Positions 7,637 to 15,815 of a stretch of DNA of 64,000 bases are shown here, piece after piece. Below the pieces are notes generated by a model, which worked only from the letters and a program-made list of their open reading frames with translations, was not told the origin of the DNA and searched no databases. Origin of the DNA: Viridibacterium curvum (GTDB lineage: Bacteria; Pseudomonadota; Gammaproteobacteria; Burkholderiales; Rhodocyclaceae); contig NZ_BAABLD010000008.1 of assembly GCF_039544165.1 (NCBI RefSeq), positions 434,001-498,000 of the forward strand. The letters run 5' to 3'. The position numbers and the translations under genes are program-made. How positions within the stretch are numbered: position 1 is the first letter of the stretch; the number at the start of each line of letters is the position of its first letter.

Positions 7637-8269
7637 ATGGACATCAACTTCGCAACCCTCACCGAGTACCAGCGCTACAAGCTGATGGCCAGCCTCATCG
7701 TGCCGCGCCCCATCGCGCTGGTCACCACGCTCAGCGAGACGGGCGTGGTCAACGCGGCGCCCTTCAGCATGTTCAACATGCTGGGTGAAGAGCCGCCCAT
7801 CGTGATGATCAGCGTGAACCGCAAGAAAGACGGCGGGCTCAAGGACACGGCCAACAACATCGTCCGCTCGAAAGAGTTCGTCGTGCACATCGCTGACGAA
7901 GAGATCGCCGAGAAAATGCATCGCTGCGGCGACGCGCTGCCGGCCGACGCCAGCGAGCTGGTGCACGTGGGTCTGACACACGAACCCTCGAACGCCGTCG
8001 CACCGCCGCGCATTGTCGAAGCGCCGGTGGCCTTCGAGTGCCGGCTGTGGGAATTGCTGGAAACCGAGAGCCGCCAGATCTTCATTGGCGAGGTGTTGTG
8101 GCTGCACGCACGCGATGGCCTCATCGACACCGAGCGCTGGCGCGTGCGCCTGCAGGACTTCTTCCCCGTTGGCCGCTTCGGCGCCAGCTTCTACACGCGC
8201 ACGCGCGACCGCTTCGTGATTGGCGCGGACGGCGGCGAAGGGCGCACCACCTCCATCGACGAGATCTGA
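7637..8269 (+). CDS. Flavin-reductase-like FMN-binding split-barrel protein
   Basis: This 210-aa protein belongs to the flavoprotein oxidoreductase family that includes DIM6/NTAB and HpaC-type proteins. The N-terminal part carries SLIVPRPIALVTTLSETG and VNAAPFSMFNMLGEEPP, both typical of the FMN-binding split barrel. The start chosen is the ATG at 7637 (MDINFATLTEYQRYKL); an upstream frame-mate at 7598 lies inside repeat DNA. The stop is only two bases before the deaminase start, so the two are probably translated together. It could supply reduced flavin or act directly on the transported compound. It is not an obvious Rieske reductase, because no plant-type ferredoxin domain is present. Confidence 0.87.
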   Translation: MDINFATLTEYQRYKLMASLIVPRPIALVTTLSETGVVNAAPFSMFNMLGEEPPIVMISVNRKKDGGLKDTANNIVRSKEFVVHIADEEIAEKMHRCGDALPADASELVHVGLTHEPSNAVAPPRIVEAPVAFECRLWELLETESRQIFIGEVLWLHARDGLIDTERWRVRLQDFFPVGRFGASFYTRTRDRFVIGADGGEGRTTSIDEI

Positions 8270-8271
8270 TC

Positions 8272-8733
8272 ATGCACGACGACACGCATTACATGCAGCT
8301 CGCTATCGCTGCATCACGGCAAGCCATGGACGAGGGCAACTTCCCCTACGGCGCCACCCTGCTCACGCGCGACGGCCGTAGCCACGTCTCGCGCAATAAC
8401 CAGGTAACGACTGGCGACTGCACAGGCCACGCCGAAGTGGTGCTGATCCGCGAAGCCGCGCAAACCATGGGGCCCGAGGCCCTGAAAGGCGCGACCGTGT
8501 ATGCCAGCGGCGAGCCCTGCGCGATGTGCAGCGGCGCCCTGTTCTGGGCCGGCGTCGCGCGCGTCGTCTACGCCATGCCCACCCGCACCATCAACCGCAT
8601 CGGCGGCGCGCCATGGCTGGACGTGCGCAGCATCGACGTACTCGGTCGTGCCTCACATGCGACACAGGTAGTCGGCCCACTGCTCGAAGACGAGGCGACT
8701 GCGGTGCTGCAGGAGTGGGTGGCACGACAGTAG
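8272..8733 (+). CDS. Nucleoside/guanine deaminase-like zinc enzyme
   Basis: This 153-aa CDA-fold deaminase has the zinc and proton-shuttle signature H53-A-E55 (GHAEVVL) and P82-C83-A-M-C86. This is the pattern of GuaD/TadA-like enzymes that hydrolytically deaminate purine-type bases. Length and the segment GEPCAMCSGALFWAGV resemble guanine or isocytosine deaminases more than tRNA-specific TadA. The ATG lies two bases after the upstream stop, suggesting coupling. It fits a pathway for a nucleobase-like heterocycle imported by the BMP protein. The exact substrate cannot be read from sequence. It is convergent with the PP2C gene, with one base between the stops. Confidence 0.88.
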   Translation: MHDDTHYMQLAIAASRQAMDEGNFPYGATLLTRDGRSHVSRNNQVTTGDCTGHAEVVLIREAAQTMGPEALKGATVYASGEPCAMCSGALFWAGVARVVYAMPTRTINRIGGAPWLDVRSIDVLGRASHATQVVGPLLEDEATAVLQEWVARQ

Positions 8734-8734
8734 A

Positions 8735-9514
8735 TCAGGCGCCGGGAGGCAGCATCACCGTTGTCGGCGAATCCTCGTCGTCGCGCACTGCGATGGCCAC
8801 GCCGGTGAAATTGTCGTGGCCTTTCTCGGCCGTCTGCATGACGACTGTCGCCATGCGTGTCAGCCAATCCTGCAGGTTGACCGACTCCGACAGGGCGCTC
8901 TGCATGAGCCCCTCTTCGACGTACTCCCACCAGCCGTCCGTACACATCAGGAACACGTCACCCACCGCCAGCGGCGCGGGCGCCCCCGACACGCTGACCT
9001 GCAGCTCGCCCGAGTTGCCGATGGCGGAAGTCAGCAGGCTGCGCTGCGGATGCGTGCGGATCATCGCCGTATCGCCGTAGCCAGCGTCAATCATGGTCTG
9101 CACGAGGCTGTGATCACGCGTCTGGAAAGCCAGCTGCCCGTTGCGGAACAGGTAGATGCGCGAGTCGCCGACGTGCCCCCAGGACACCAGTGATTCCGTG
9201 CGGTTGATGAGCAGGATGCTGCAGGTGGCGTGCATGTTGTCGGCGCCTTCGACCGACTTGGCATCCATCAATGCAGCGTGGGCGCCTTCGAGCAGTTCGA
9301 CGATGCGTTCGGCACTCACCACGGGCTGCGCAGCGAAGGACTCCAGCACATACCTGACGACCAGGCGTGAAGCCACGTCACCACTACCGTGCCCCCCGGC
9401 ACCGTCGGACAGACACCAGCAGGCGACCTGCGCGTTCTGCCAGCTGCCGCAGAAATCCTCGTTACGGGTGCGGCCGCCGGTGTTGGACTGTTCAGCTGAA
9501 TCTATCGCTAGCAC
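8735..9514 (-). CDS. pppA: PP2C-family Ser/Thr phosphatase, T6SS-associated (PppA-like)
   Basis: This 259-aa protein has the PP2C metal-binding motifs: GRTRNEDF near residue 14, SDGAGGHGSGD near 36, GHVGDSRIYL near 113 and CTDGWWEYV near 200. PppA-type phosphatases reverse PpkA phosphorylation of the FHA protein that triggers type VI secretion. The gene is immediately downstream of the tagH-like FHA gene on the same strand (80 bp), supporting that role. No PpkA kinase is present in the window. The start appears to be GTG at 9514. Confidence 0.88.
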   Translation of the reverse strand: MLAIDSAEQSNTGGRTRNEDFCGSWQNAQVACWCLSDGAGGHGSGDVASRLVVRYVLESFAAQPVVSAERIVELLEGAHAALMDAKSVEGADNMHATCSILLINRTESLVSWGHVGDSRIYLFRNGQLAFQTRDHSLVQTMIDAGYGDTAMIRTHPQRSLLTSAIGNSGELQVSVSGAPAPLAVGDVFLMCTDGWWEYVEEGLMQSALSESVNLQDWLTRMATVVMQTAEKGHDNFTGVAIAVRDDEDSPTTVMLPPGA

Positions 9515-9594
9515 GTTGCTGTTCCGTATCTTTCATCATCAGGATGCCGACAGGCAGTCACCGTGCCCGACATGCATATTGCGCATTCCGGTCA

Positions 9595-11532
9595 TCAACC
9601 GCCACGCTCGTTCGACAGACGCTCGATCTGCTCTTCGTAGGCGCGCAGGAACTCACGCCCGAACAGGGTGTGGAAGTCGTCCGAGGCCTCGCGCTGAATG
9701 TCGGCAAAGCGCTGCTCATACATGTTCCACAGCTTGGCCTTGCGATTGGCGGGCATCACGCTGTCGAGGAAGCTCTTGTCGGTCAGGCGACCCTCCAGCT
9801 CACCTGGCTCGAAGCGCTTGAGAATGCCGACCAGCGCCGCACGCATGCCGGCGACAAAGCCCATCTGGTGCGCCTTCAGGTCGTCGTAGGCGTCTTCCAT
9901 CGCCTCGACAGGCCCCATGAAGCCCTTGCCCTCGGGCTGCAGCAATTGCTTGATGGCAAAACCGATATCGGGCGAGAACTTCAGCGGGTTGTTGTTGCGC
10001 GTCACGATCATCGTGACCTCGGCACGCACCTCGCGCTTGGTCGCAGCGCGCGCGGCCAGCAGGGCCATCGTGCCCTGCACCGATTCGCGCAGCATGAGGC
10101 CGACCTGCTCGGCAAACTCGGGCGTGAAGCCCCCGGGCGGCTGCAGTCCCGGCACGCCCAGGCCGCGCACGAAGGCAGCCAGCACGGCGTCGGGACTGCC
10201 GGAGTAGGCCTCGGCAGCCTTGGGCTGCGGCGGCACGACCGGGTTGTTGAGATTGGTGCCGAGACCGTCGATGGTGACCTTGGACGACTTGGGCACAGCC
10301 GACGGCGGAATCACCATGGTCACATCGCCCGCCGGCAGATCGGGCACCACGGGAGGGGCCTTGGGTGCCGGAGCGGGCGCGGGAACGACAGGCTCGACGC
10401 GCGCGGCAGGCGGTGGCACCAGCGGTGCAGCGGCGGTGATGACCGTGTCTGGCTCAGCCTGTGCAGGCCCGGACGGCGCACCGCCGAGGATGCCGAGAAT
10501 GTCGCTGGCAGGATCAATCTTCGGCTCGTCCTTCGCTGCGGGTACCGCCTCGAACAGCGGATCGGCCTTCGCCACCGGCGGCACAAAAGCTTCGTCCAGC
10601 ATGGGTGCATCGTTGCGCTGCGCAGCCGGCGCTACGGGGGCTTCGGCCGGGCCGCCCATCAGCAGGGCCAGCGGGTCGACGGCTCCGTCGGCAGTGGGGG
10701 CCTGATGCAGGGGATCGGCCAGCAAGGAGTTGGCGAGCGGATCGCCCCCACCGAAAGGGCCGCTGCCTGCCGCCTTGAGGTCGAACAGCGTATCGACCGA
10801 CCCGGTATTGGCCGAAATGCCGATTCCCAGCGGATCACCCGACGTATCGGCTGCAGGCGCCGGAGCCCTGGGCTTGGGCGCCGGGGGCGGCGCAAAAGCC
10901 GCGAAAGGATCGCCATCGCTGGCGGCGGGCGCCTTGGGCGCAGGCGCAGCAACAGGCCCGGCACCAAAGACGGCAAAGGGATCGTCTTTGGCCGCGCTGC
11001 TCGGCGGCGTGTTGAGCAAGGCCGCCAGCGGATCGGGCGCAGCGGCCGGTGATGGCTTGGCAACAGGTGGCGGAGCAAAAGGCGCTGGCGTGCTCATCAC
11101 GACCGTCGCGCCAGCCGGTGCCGCAGGCGCCGGCGCAGCACCGAACAGGCCCAGCGGATCGGCACTGGCAGCAGGTGCGGGAGCCGGCGCGGCAACGGGT
11201 TGCGAGAAGCTGGGGGCGCCGGACAGGAATTCGACGCGCATGACCCATTCGGCCATCTCGATCTGGTCGCCATCCTTGAGCGGGTGTTCGTTGCCCTTGC
11301 CGAGCGGGCGGCCGTTGAGCGCCGTCGGGTTGCTACCCTGGTCGGCCAGCAGGTACTGGCCATTCACGAACTTGACCATGGCCTGCACGCGGGAGATGTG
11401 CTTGTCGGGGTCGGGCAGCACAAAGACGTTGCTGCCATCGCGGCCAATGCCGCCGCCCCGCTCGCTGAACTCTGCAAACATCGGTGTGGACGGCGCACTG
11501 CCGTTCCGGGTCGCCACAGAAATACGCAGCAC
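9595..11532 (-). CDS. tagH: T6SS-associated FHA-domain protein (TagH-like)
   Basis: The protein is 645 aa when started at the GTG at 11532, which has AGGGGAT about 7 bp upstream; the longer frame to 11682 adds non-family residues. An N-terminal FHA domain (about residues 1-100) has GGGIGRDGSN and HISRVQA, the phosphothreonine-binding pattern. A long Pro/Ala-rich linker (about 110-430) contains many Asp-Pro-Leu/Phe repeats such as DPLGLFG and DPFAVFG. The C-terminal 200 residues, with GLMLRESVQGTMALLAARA and FHTLFGREFLRAYEEQIERL, match the T6SS FHA C-terminal domain. It is a scaffold or threonine-phosphorylation sensor for T6SS assembly. It is paired with pppA and divergent from the TPR-methyltransferase gene. 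Confidence 0.9.
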   Translation of the reverse strand: MLRISVATRNGSAPSTPMFAEFSERGGGIGRDGSNVFVLPDPDKHISRVQAMVKFVNGQYLLADQGSNPTALNGRPLGKGNEHPLKDGDQIEMAEWVMRVEFLSGAPSFSQPVAAPAPAPAASADPLGLFGAAPAPAAPAGATVVMSTPAPFAPPPVAKPSPAAAPDPLAALLNTPPSSAAKDDPFAVFGAGPVAAPAPKAPAASDGDPFAAFAPPPAPKPRAPAPAADTSGDPLGIGISANTGSVDTLFDLKAAGSGPFGGGDPLANSLLADPLHQAPTADGAVDPLALLMGGPAEAPVAPAAQRNDAPMLDEAFVPPVAKADPLFEAVPAAKDEPKIDPASDILGILGGAPSGPAQAEPDTVITAAAPLVPPPAARVEPVVPAPAPAPKAPPVVPDLPAGDVTMVIPPSAVPKSSKVTIDGLGTNLNNPVVPPQPKAAEAYSGSPDAVLAAFVRGLGVPGLQPPGGFTPEFAEQVGLMLRESVQGTMALLAARAATKREVRAEVTMIVTRNNNPLKFSPDIGFAIKQLLQPEGKGFMGPVEAMEDAYDDLKAHQMGFVAGMRAALVGILKRFEPGELEGRLTDKSFLDSVMPANRKAKLWNMYEQRFADIQREASDDFHTLFGREFLRAYEEQIERLSNERGG

Positions 11533-11700
11533 GGTCGATCCCCTGTCTTGAAGTCGCTGCCGGACGCCCGGCAAGGCGGCATTGCAACACACAAGCCCTG
11601 CCGCGTTCAATTGCCCGGATTGCCAGCCCTTTGGACAGGCTTCCGGAAATGGCGCGCCTGAGCGATCATCGTCGCCTCGCACAATGACCGGATTCGCAGC

Positions 11701-13032
11701 ATGCAGACGGAAGCCCAGCCCACGGAGATGAGCCTGGAAGACGCGTTGAAGTACGCCGTCCAGCTACACCAGGATGCCCGCTTCGATGCGGCAGAAACCA
11801 TCTATACGCGCATCCTCGAAGCCGTACCCGACCTGCCGGACGCGCTGCACTTCCTGGGCGTGCTGCGCCATCAGCGTGGCAAGAGTGAAGAGGCCATCGC
11901 GCTGATCCGTCGCGCCATCGAACTGTCTCCCGGCCATCCGGACAGCTACCTCAACCTCGGCAACGTGCTCGCGGAGTCCAACAACTTCGACGCCGCCGTG
12001 GTGGCCTATGAAGAGACGCTCAAGCTCGCTCCGCGCAACCCGGGCGTCTACAACAACATCGGCGTGATCCACAAACTGCGGCGCGAATGGGACCTCGCCG
12101 AAAGCGCCTACCGCAAGGCCATCGAACTGGCCCCCGACAACGCCAGCGCCTACAACAACCTGGGCCTGCTGTTCGCCGCACGCGGCATGATCAAGGAAGC
12201 GGTCAAGTACTACTGCGAGTCAATCACCAAGATGCCCGGCAACCCCGACAGCCGACGCCTGCTGGGGACGGCCTATTACACGCTGGGCAAGACGCGCGAA
12301 GCCGCCGAGGTGTTCCGCCAGTGGCTGGCCGATTCGCCCGACGACCCGGTCGCCCGCCACATGCTGGCCGCCTGCTCGGGCGAGGCCGTACCGGACCGCG
12401 CCGCCGACGCCTACGTCGAATACACCTTCGACAAATTCGCCAACAGCTTCGACGAGCAACTGCAACAGAACCTCGCCTACCGCGCGCCGGAGATCGTCGC
12501 CGACGCCGTACGCGAAGCCCTGCCCGACATCGCACCGGCCTCGCTCGCCATCCTTGACGCCGGCTGTGGCACCGGTCTGTGCGGCCCCCTGCTGCGTTCG
12601 CTGGCCAGCCAGCTCGACGGCGTAGACCTGTCCGGCGGCATGCTCACCAAGGCCAGCGCCCGCCAGTGCTACGACAAGCTCGAAAAGGGCGAGCTGACCG
12701 CCTACATCGCCGCCCACACCGCCGCCTGGGACGTGATCGTCTCGGCCGACACCCTTGTCTACTTCGGTCCCATCGACGCCGTCTGCCAGGCCGCCCGCAC
12801 CGCCTTGCGCCCGGCTGGCCTGCTGGTCTTTACGGTCGAAAAGCTGGCCGCCGAGGACGCCCCTGCCGGCTTCCGCATCCAGCCCCATGGCCGCTACGCC
12901 CACGACAAGGACTACGTCTCTGCCACGCTGGCCACCACCGGCTTCACCCCGCGCCGTATCGAAGAAGTCCATCTGCGCAACGAAGGCGGCAACCCGGTCA
13001 TGGGCTGGCTGGTCGTCGCCAGCGCCGACTGA
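11701..13032 (+). CDS. TPR-repeat SAM-dependent methyltransferase
   Basis: This 443-aa fusion has roughly five to six tetratricopeptide repeats over residues 5-220 (for example PGVYNNIGVIHKLRREWDLA and NASAYNNLGLLFAARG). A class I methyltransferase domain follows, with motif I ILDAGCGTGLCGPLL near residue 283 and the acidic residue in GVDLSGGML. A linker containing YVEYTFDKFANSFDEQL joins them, which is characteristic of this TPR-methyltransferase family. It lies between the FHA and vgrG genes and may modify a protein recruited by the TPRs. The substrate is unknown. The ATG at 11701 lacks a strong ribosome-binding site; ATG 11728 is an alternative. Confidence 0.88.
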   Translation: MQTEAQPTEMSLEDALKYAVQLHQDARFDAAETIYTRILEAVPDLPDALHFLGVLRHQRGKSEEAIALIRRAIELSPGHPDSYLNLGNVLAESNNFDAAVVAYEETLKLAPRNPGVYNNIGVIHKLRREWDLAESAYRKAIELAPDNASAYNNLGLLFAARGMIKEAVKYYCESITKMPGNPDSRRLLGTAYYTLGKTREAAEVFRQWLADSPDDPVARHMLAACSGEAVPDRAADAYVEYTFDKFANSFDEQLQQNLAYRAPEIVADAVREALPDIAPASLAILDAGCGTGLCGPLLRSLASQLDGVDLSGGMLTKASARQCYDKLEKGELTAYIAAHTAAWDVIVSADTLVYFGPIDAVCQAARTALRPAGLLVFTVEKLAAEDAPAGFRIQPHGRYAHDKDYVSATLATTGFTPRRIEEVHLRNEGGNPVMGWLVVASAD

Positions 13033-13170
13033 CGGGCAGCAGCAACACACTCGCCACACATCCGGCCGGTATGCTTCAGCCCGGCAAGTGCTCTATGCTT
13101 GCCTGCGCCGCACGGATGGACGCAGCAAGAACACGGATTCCACCGCAACACCACCCCGGGAGAGGTCGCC

Positions 13171-15408
13171 ATGGCCGATGAATCGCAGTTCCAACTGATC
13201 ACGCCGCTGGGCAGCGCCCTGCGCCTGCACAAGATCGTCGCGCGCGAGAAGCTCTGCCATATCAGCCAGTTCGAGGCCGAATGCCTGTCCGAACAGGCCG
13301 ATCTCGACATCGACAAGATCCTCGGCCAGATGGTCAGCGTGCGCATCGCCCTGCCCGACCTGTCGCACCGCTACCTCTGCGGCTACGTCACGCGCTTCGC
13401 CCACAGCGGCACGCGGGGGCGCTTCCAGACCTTCCAGTGCGTCATCCATGCCTGGCCCTGGTTCCTGACGCGCACCACCGACTGCCGCATCTTCCAGCAG
13501 AGGAGCGTGCCGGACATCATCAAGGACGTGTTCGCCGATCACGGCGCCATCGCCGAATTCCGCAACGACCTGACCGGCACCTACGAACCGCGCGACTATT
13601 GCGTGCAATACCGCGAGAGCGACTTCGACTTCGTCTGCCGCCTGATGGAAGAAGAAGGCATCTACTTCTTCTTCGAGCACGACGAGAACAAGAACACCCT
13701 GGTGCTGGCCGACTCGGTCAGCGCCCACAATCCGGTGCCGGGCTTCGGCACCATCAACTTCGTCTCGCACGGCGGCAGCCGCCGTGACTCCGGCGACTAC
13801 ATCACCGACTGGCACTTCGCACAGGCCGTGCAGTCGGGCAAGACGCGCATCATCGACTACGACTTCGAACGCCCCAGCGTCAAACTCGACGCCAAAGCCG
13901 CGCAGGAGCAAGAGCACGAGCACGCCGACCTGGAGCAATTCGACTACCCCGGCGGCTTCGTCAAGCAACCGCATGGCGACCATTACGCGCGTGTGCGCAT
14001 CGACGAACTGCACAGCCAGTTCGAACAGGCGCGCGCCCGCACCAGTGTGCGCGCCGCAGGCACCGGCATGCTCTTCAAGCTCGACGGTCATGTTCGCAGC
14101 GAGCAGAACCGCGAATACCTGATTCTCGCCACCACCATGCACATGCAGGCCGAGGGCTACGAAGCCGATGGCACTGGTGGCAGCCACTTCAGTAGCGAAC
14201 TGGTCGTGCTGCCCAGCAGCCAGCAGTTCCGTCCTGTTCGTCGCACACCGCAACCCGTGGTCAAGGGGCCGCACACAGCCGTGGTCGTCGGCCCCTCGGG
14301 CAGTGAGATCTACACCGACAAATATGGCCGCGTGAAAGTGCAGTTCCACTGGGACCGTCTCGGCAAAAAGGACGAGAACAGTTCCTGCTGGGTACGCGTG
14401 TCGTTCCCCTGGGCGGGCAAGCAGTGGGGCTTTGTCTCCATTCCGCGCATCGGCCACGAAGTCGTCGTCGAATTCCTCGAAGGCAACCCGGATCGCCCGC
14501 TGATCACAGGCAGCGTCTACAACGCCGAGCAGATGCCTCCCTACGCCTTGCCCGACAACATGACGCAGTCAGGCATCAAGACGCGCTCGTCGACCGGTGG
14601 TTCAGCCGACAACTTCAATGAGATCCGCTTCGAGGACAAGAAGGGCTCCGAGCAGGTCTATATTCATGCCGAGAAGAATCTGGACAGCGTCATCGAGAAC
14701 AATGAGACGCGTGATATCGGCAATGACCGGACAACGACGATAGGTCACGACGACATCATCGAGATCAAGAACAACCGCAACGAGAAAGTCAGCCAGAACG
14801 AGTTCATCGAGATCGGCAACAACAGGACTGAAATCGTTGGCGGCAATGAACAGATCGAGGTGCGGGGTGATCGGACTGAAACCGTATTTGGCAATGAGGA
14901 TGTGCTGATTTCGGGCAATCGTACCCACAATGTGAGCGGCAACAACTCGCTCACCGTAATTGGTAACGATGACAACACCATCACTGGCAATCAATCCAAC
15001 ACAGTCACTGGTTCGATCACGGAGACCGTCACCGGCTCAGTGACCCAGACCGTGACCGGCTCCGTGATGATGAGCGTGACAGCCGGGCTCACGATCAATT
15101 CCGTGGCACCCATGACCATCAACGCGCCGGCAGGTTATACGCTGAATACACCTACCTCGATAGTCGAGACCACACCGGCCAAGATCGGCTTCCTCGGCTT
15201 CGGTATGGAGTACAACGGCGCGAAGATGGAGTACACCGGACTGGCGACAGCCATGAAGGCGGCGGATGTATCCATCGTGGCAGGCTTGGCACTTGATATG
15301 GCCGCCATCAAGACCGAGAACGAGCCGCTCAAGATCGGCAACATCGCCTCGGAAATCAAGACCAATGGCCTCAAGGCCACTCTGGCTGGCCTTTTCGTGC
15401 TGACCTGA
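13171..15408 (+). CDS. vgrG: VgrG spike protein of T6SS, copy 1
   Basis: This 745-aa protein starts at ATG 13171 after GGGAGAGG. The N-terminal gp27-like part runs to about residue 380 (QFQLITPLGSALRLHKIVAR, LMEEEGIYFFFEHDE). The gp5 OB-fold contains YGRVKVQFHWDRLGKKDE. A beta-helical stalk at about 500-665 has repeats such as NETRDIGNDRTTTIGHD and ITETVTGSVTQTVTGSV. The last ~80 residues leave the stalk repeat and may be a docking tip for the downstream DUF2169/DUF4150 components. It forms the trimeric tip of the T6SS needle. It is the first gene of a tightly spaced row that runs to 20597. Confidence 0.95.
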   Translation: MADESQFQLITPLGSALRLHKIVAREKLCHISQFEAECLSEQADLDIDKILGQMVSVRIALPDLSHRYLCGYVTRFAHSGTRGRFQTFQCVIHAWPWFLTRTTDCRIFQQRSVPDIIKDVFADHGAIAEFRNDLTGTYEPRDYCVQYRESDFDFVCRLMEEEGIYFFFEHDENKNTLVLADSVSAHNPVPGFGTINFVSHGGSRRDSGDYITDWHFAQAVQSGKTRIIDYDFERPSVKLDAKAAQEQEHEHADLEQFDYPGGFVKQPHGDHYARVRIDELHSQFEQARARTSVRAAGTGMLFKLDGHVRSEQNREYLILATTMHMQAEGYEADGTGGSHFSSELVVLPSSQQFRPVRRTPQPVVKGPHTAVVVGPSGSEIYTDKYGRVKVQFHWDRLGKKDENSSCWVRVSFPWAGKQWGFVSIPRIGHEVVVEFLEGNPDRPLITGSVYNAEQMPPYALPDNMTQSGIKTRSSTGGSADNFNEIRFEDKKGSEQVYIHAEKNLDSVIENNETRDIGNDRTTTIGHDDIIEIKNNRNEKVSQNEFIEIGNNRTEIVGGNEQIEVRGDRTETVFGNEDVLISGNRTHNVSGNNSLTVIGNDDNTITGNQSNTVTGSITETVTGSVTQTVTGSVMMSVTAGLTINSVAPMTINAPAGYTLNTPTSIVETTPAKIGFLGFGMEYNGAKMEYTGLATAMKAADVSIVAGLALDMAAIKTENEPLKIGNIASEIKTNGLKATLAGLFVLT

Positions 15409-15409
15409 C

Positions 15410-15799
15410 ATGAGTACTGCAGAGAAAAGGAAATCCGCCATGCCCAGCGCGGTCGTCATTGGCATCTTCGTTGTCATCATCGGTGCCGGTATCGCAGTGT
15501 TCGCCATGTTCTTCATGCCCGACTTTCTGCGCCGCGGCGCACAGGAGAATCTGCGCGACGGACAGGGCGTTATGGCGCCGGCCCAGATAGTCTCGATTGC
15601 CGATACGGGCCGCCGCTATGCGAGCAATCCGGTGGTGCGTTTTACACTGACCGTCTCACCGGTGGGGCAAGCGGCATTTCCGTTGATCCTTGAGCAGGAA
15701 ATCTCGATGGTGCAGATGGGCCAGTTCGTGCCGGGTCGTACGCTGCAGATCCGTTATAACCCTGACAAGCTGACTCAAGCGGTCATCGTCGGACCATGA
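15410..15799 (+). CDS. Small single-pass membrane protein, unknown
   Basis: This 129-aa protein starts two bases after the vgrG stop. One hydrophobic segment (about residues 14-36, VVIGIFVVIIGAGIAVFAMF) is followed by a small soluble domain with PAQIVSIADTGRRYASNP and LQIRYNPDKLTQAVI. That resembles DUF3592-like extracytoplasmic beta domains. Its position inside the vgrG-DUF2169 row suggests a role tied to T6SS, perhaps an immunity or assembly factor. I do not recognise the family with certainty. Confidence 0.8.
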   Translation: MSTAEKRKSAMPSAVVIGIFVVIIGAGIAVFAMFFMPDFLRRGAQENLRDGQGVMAPAQIVSIADTGRRYASNPVVRFTLTVSPVGQAAFPLILEQEISMVQMGQFVPGRTLQIRYNPDKLTQAVIVGP

Positions 15800-15815
15800 G
15801 ACTGGCTCACGTACG

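Noticed and set aside
8272..8733. tRNA adenosine deaminase TadA
   Set aside because: The catalytic motifs are shared, but the catabolic operon and the guanine-deaminase-like segments around PCAMC fit a free-base deaminase better.
12220..13059. 279-codon open frame on the minus strand opposite the TPR-methyltransferase
   Set aside because: It is a mirror frame of a gene with clear TPR and methyltransferase motifs, with no own support.
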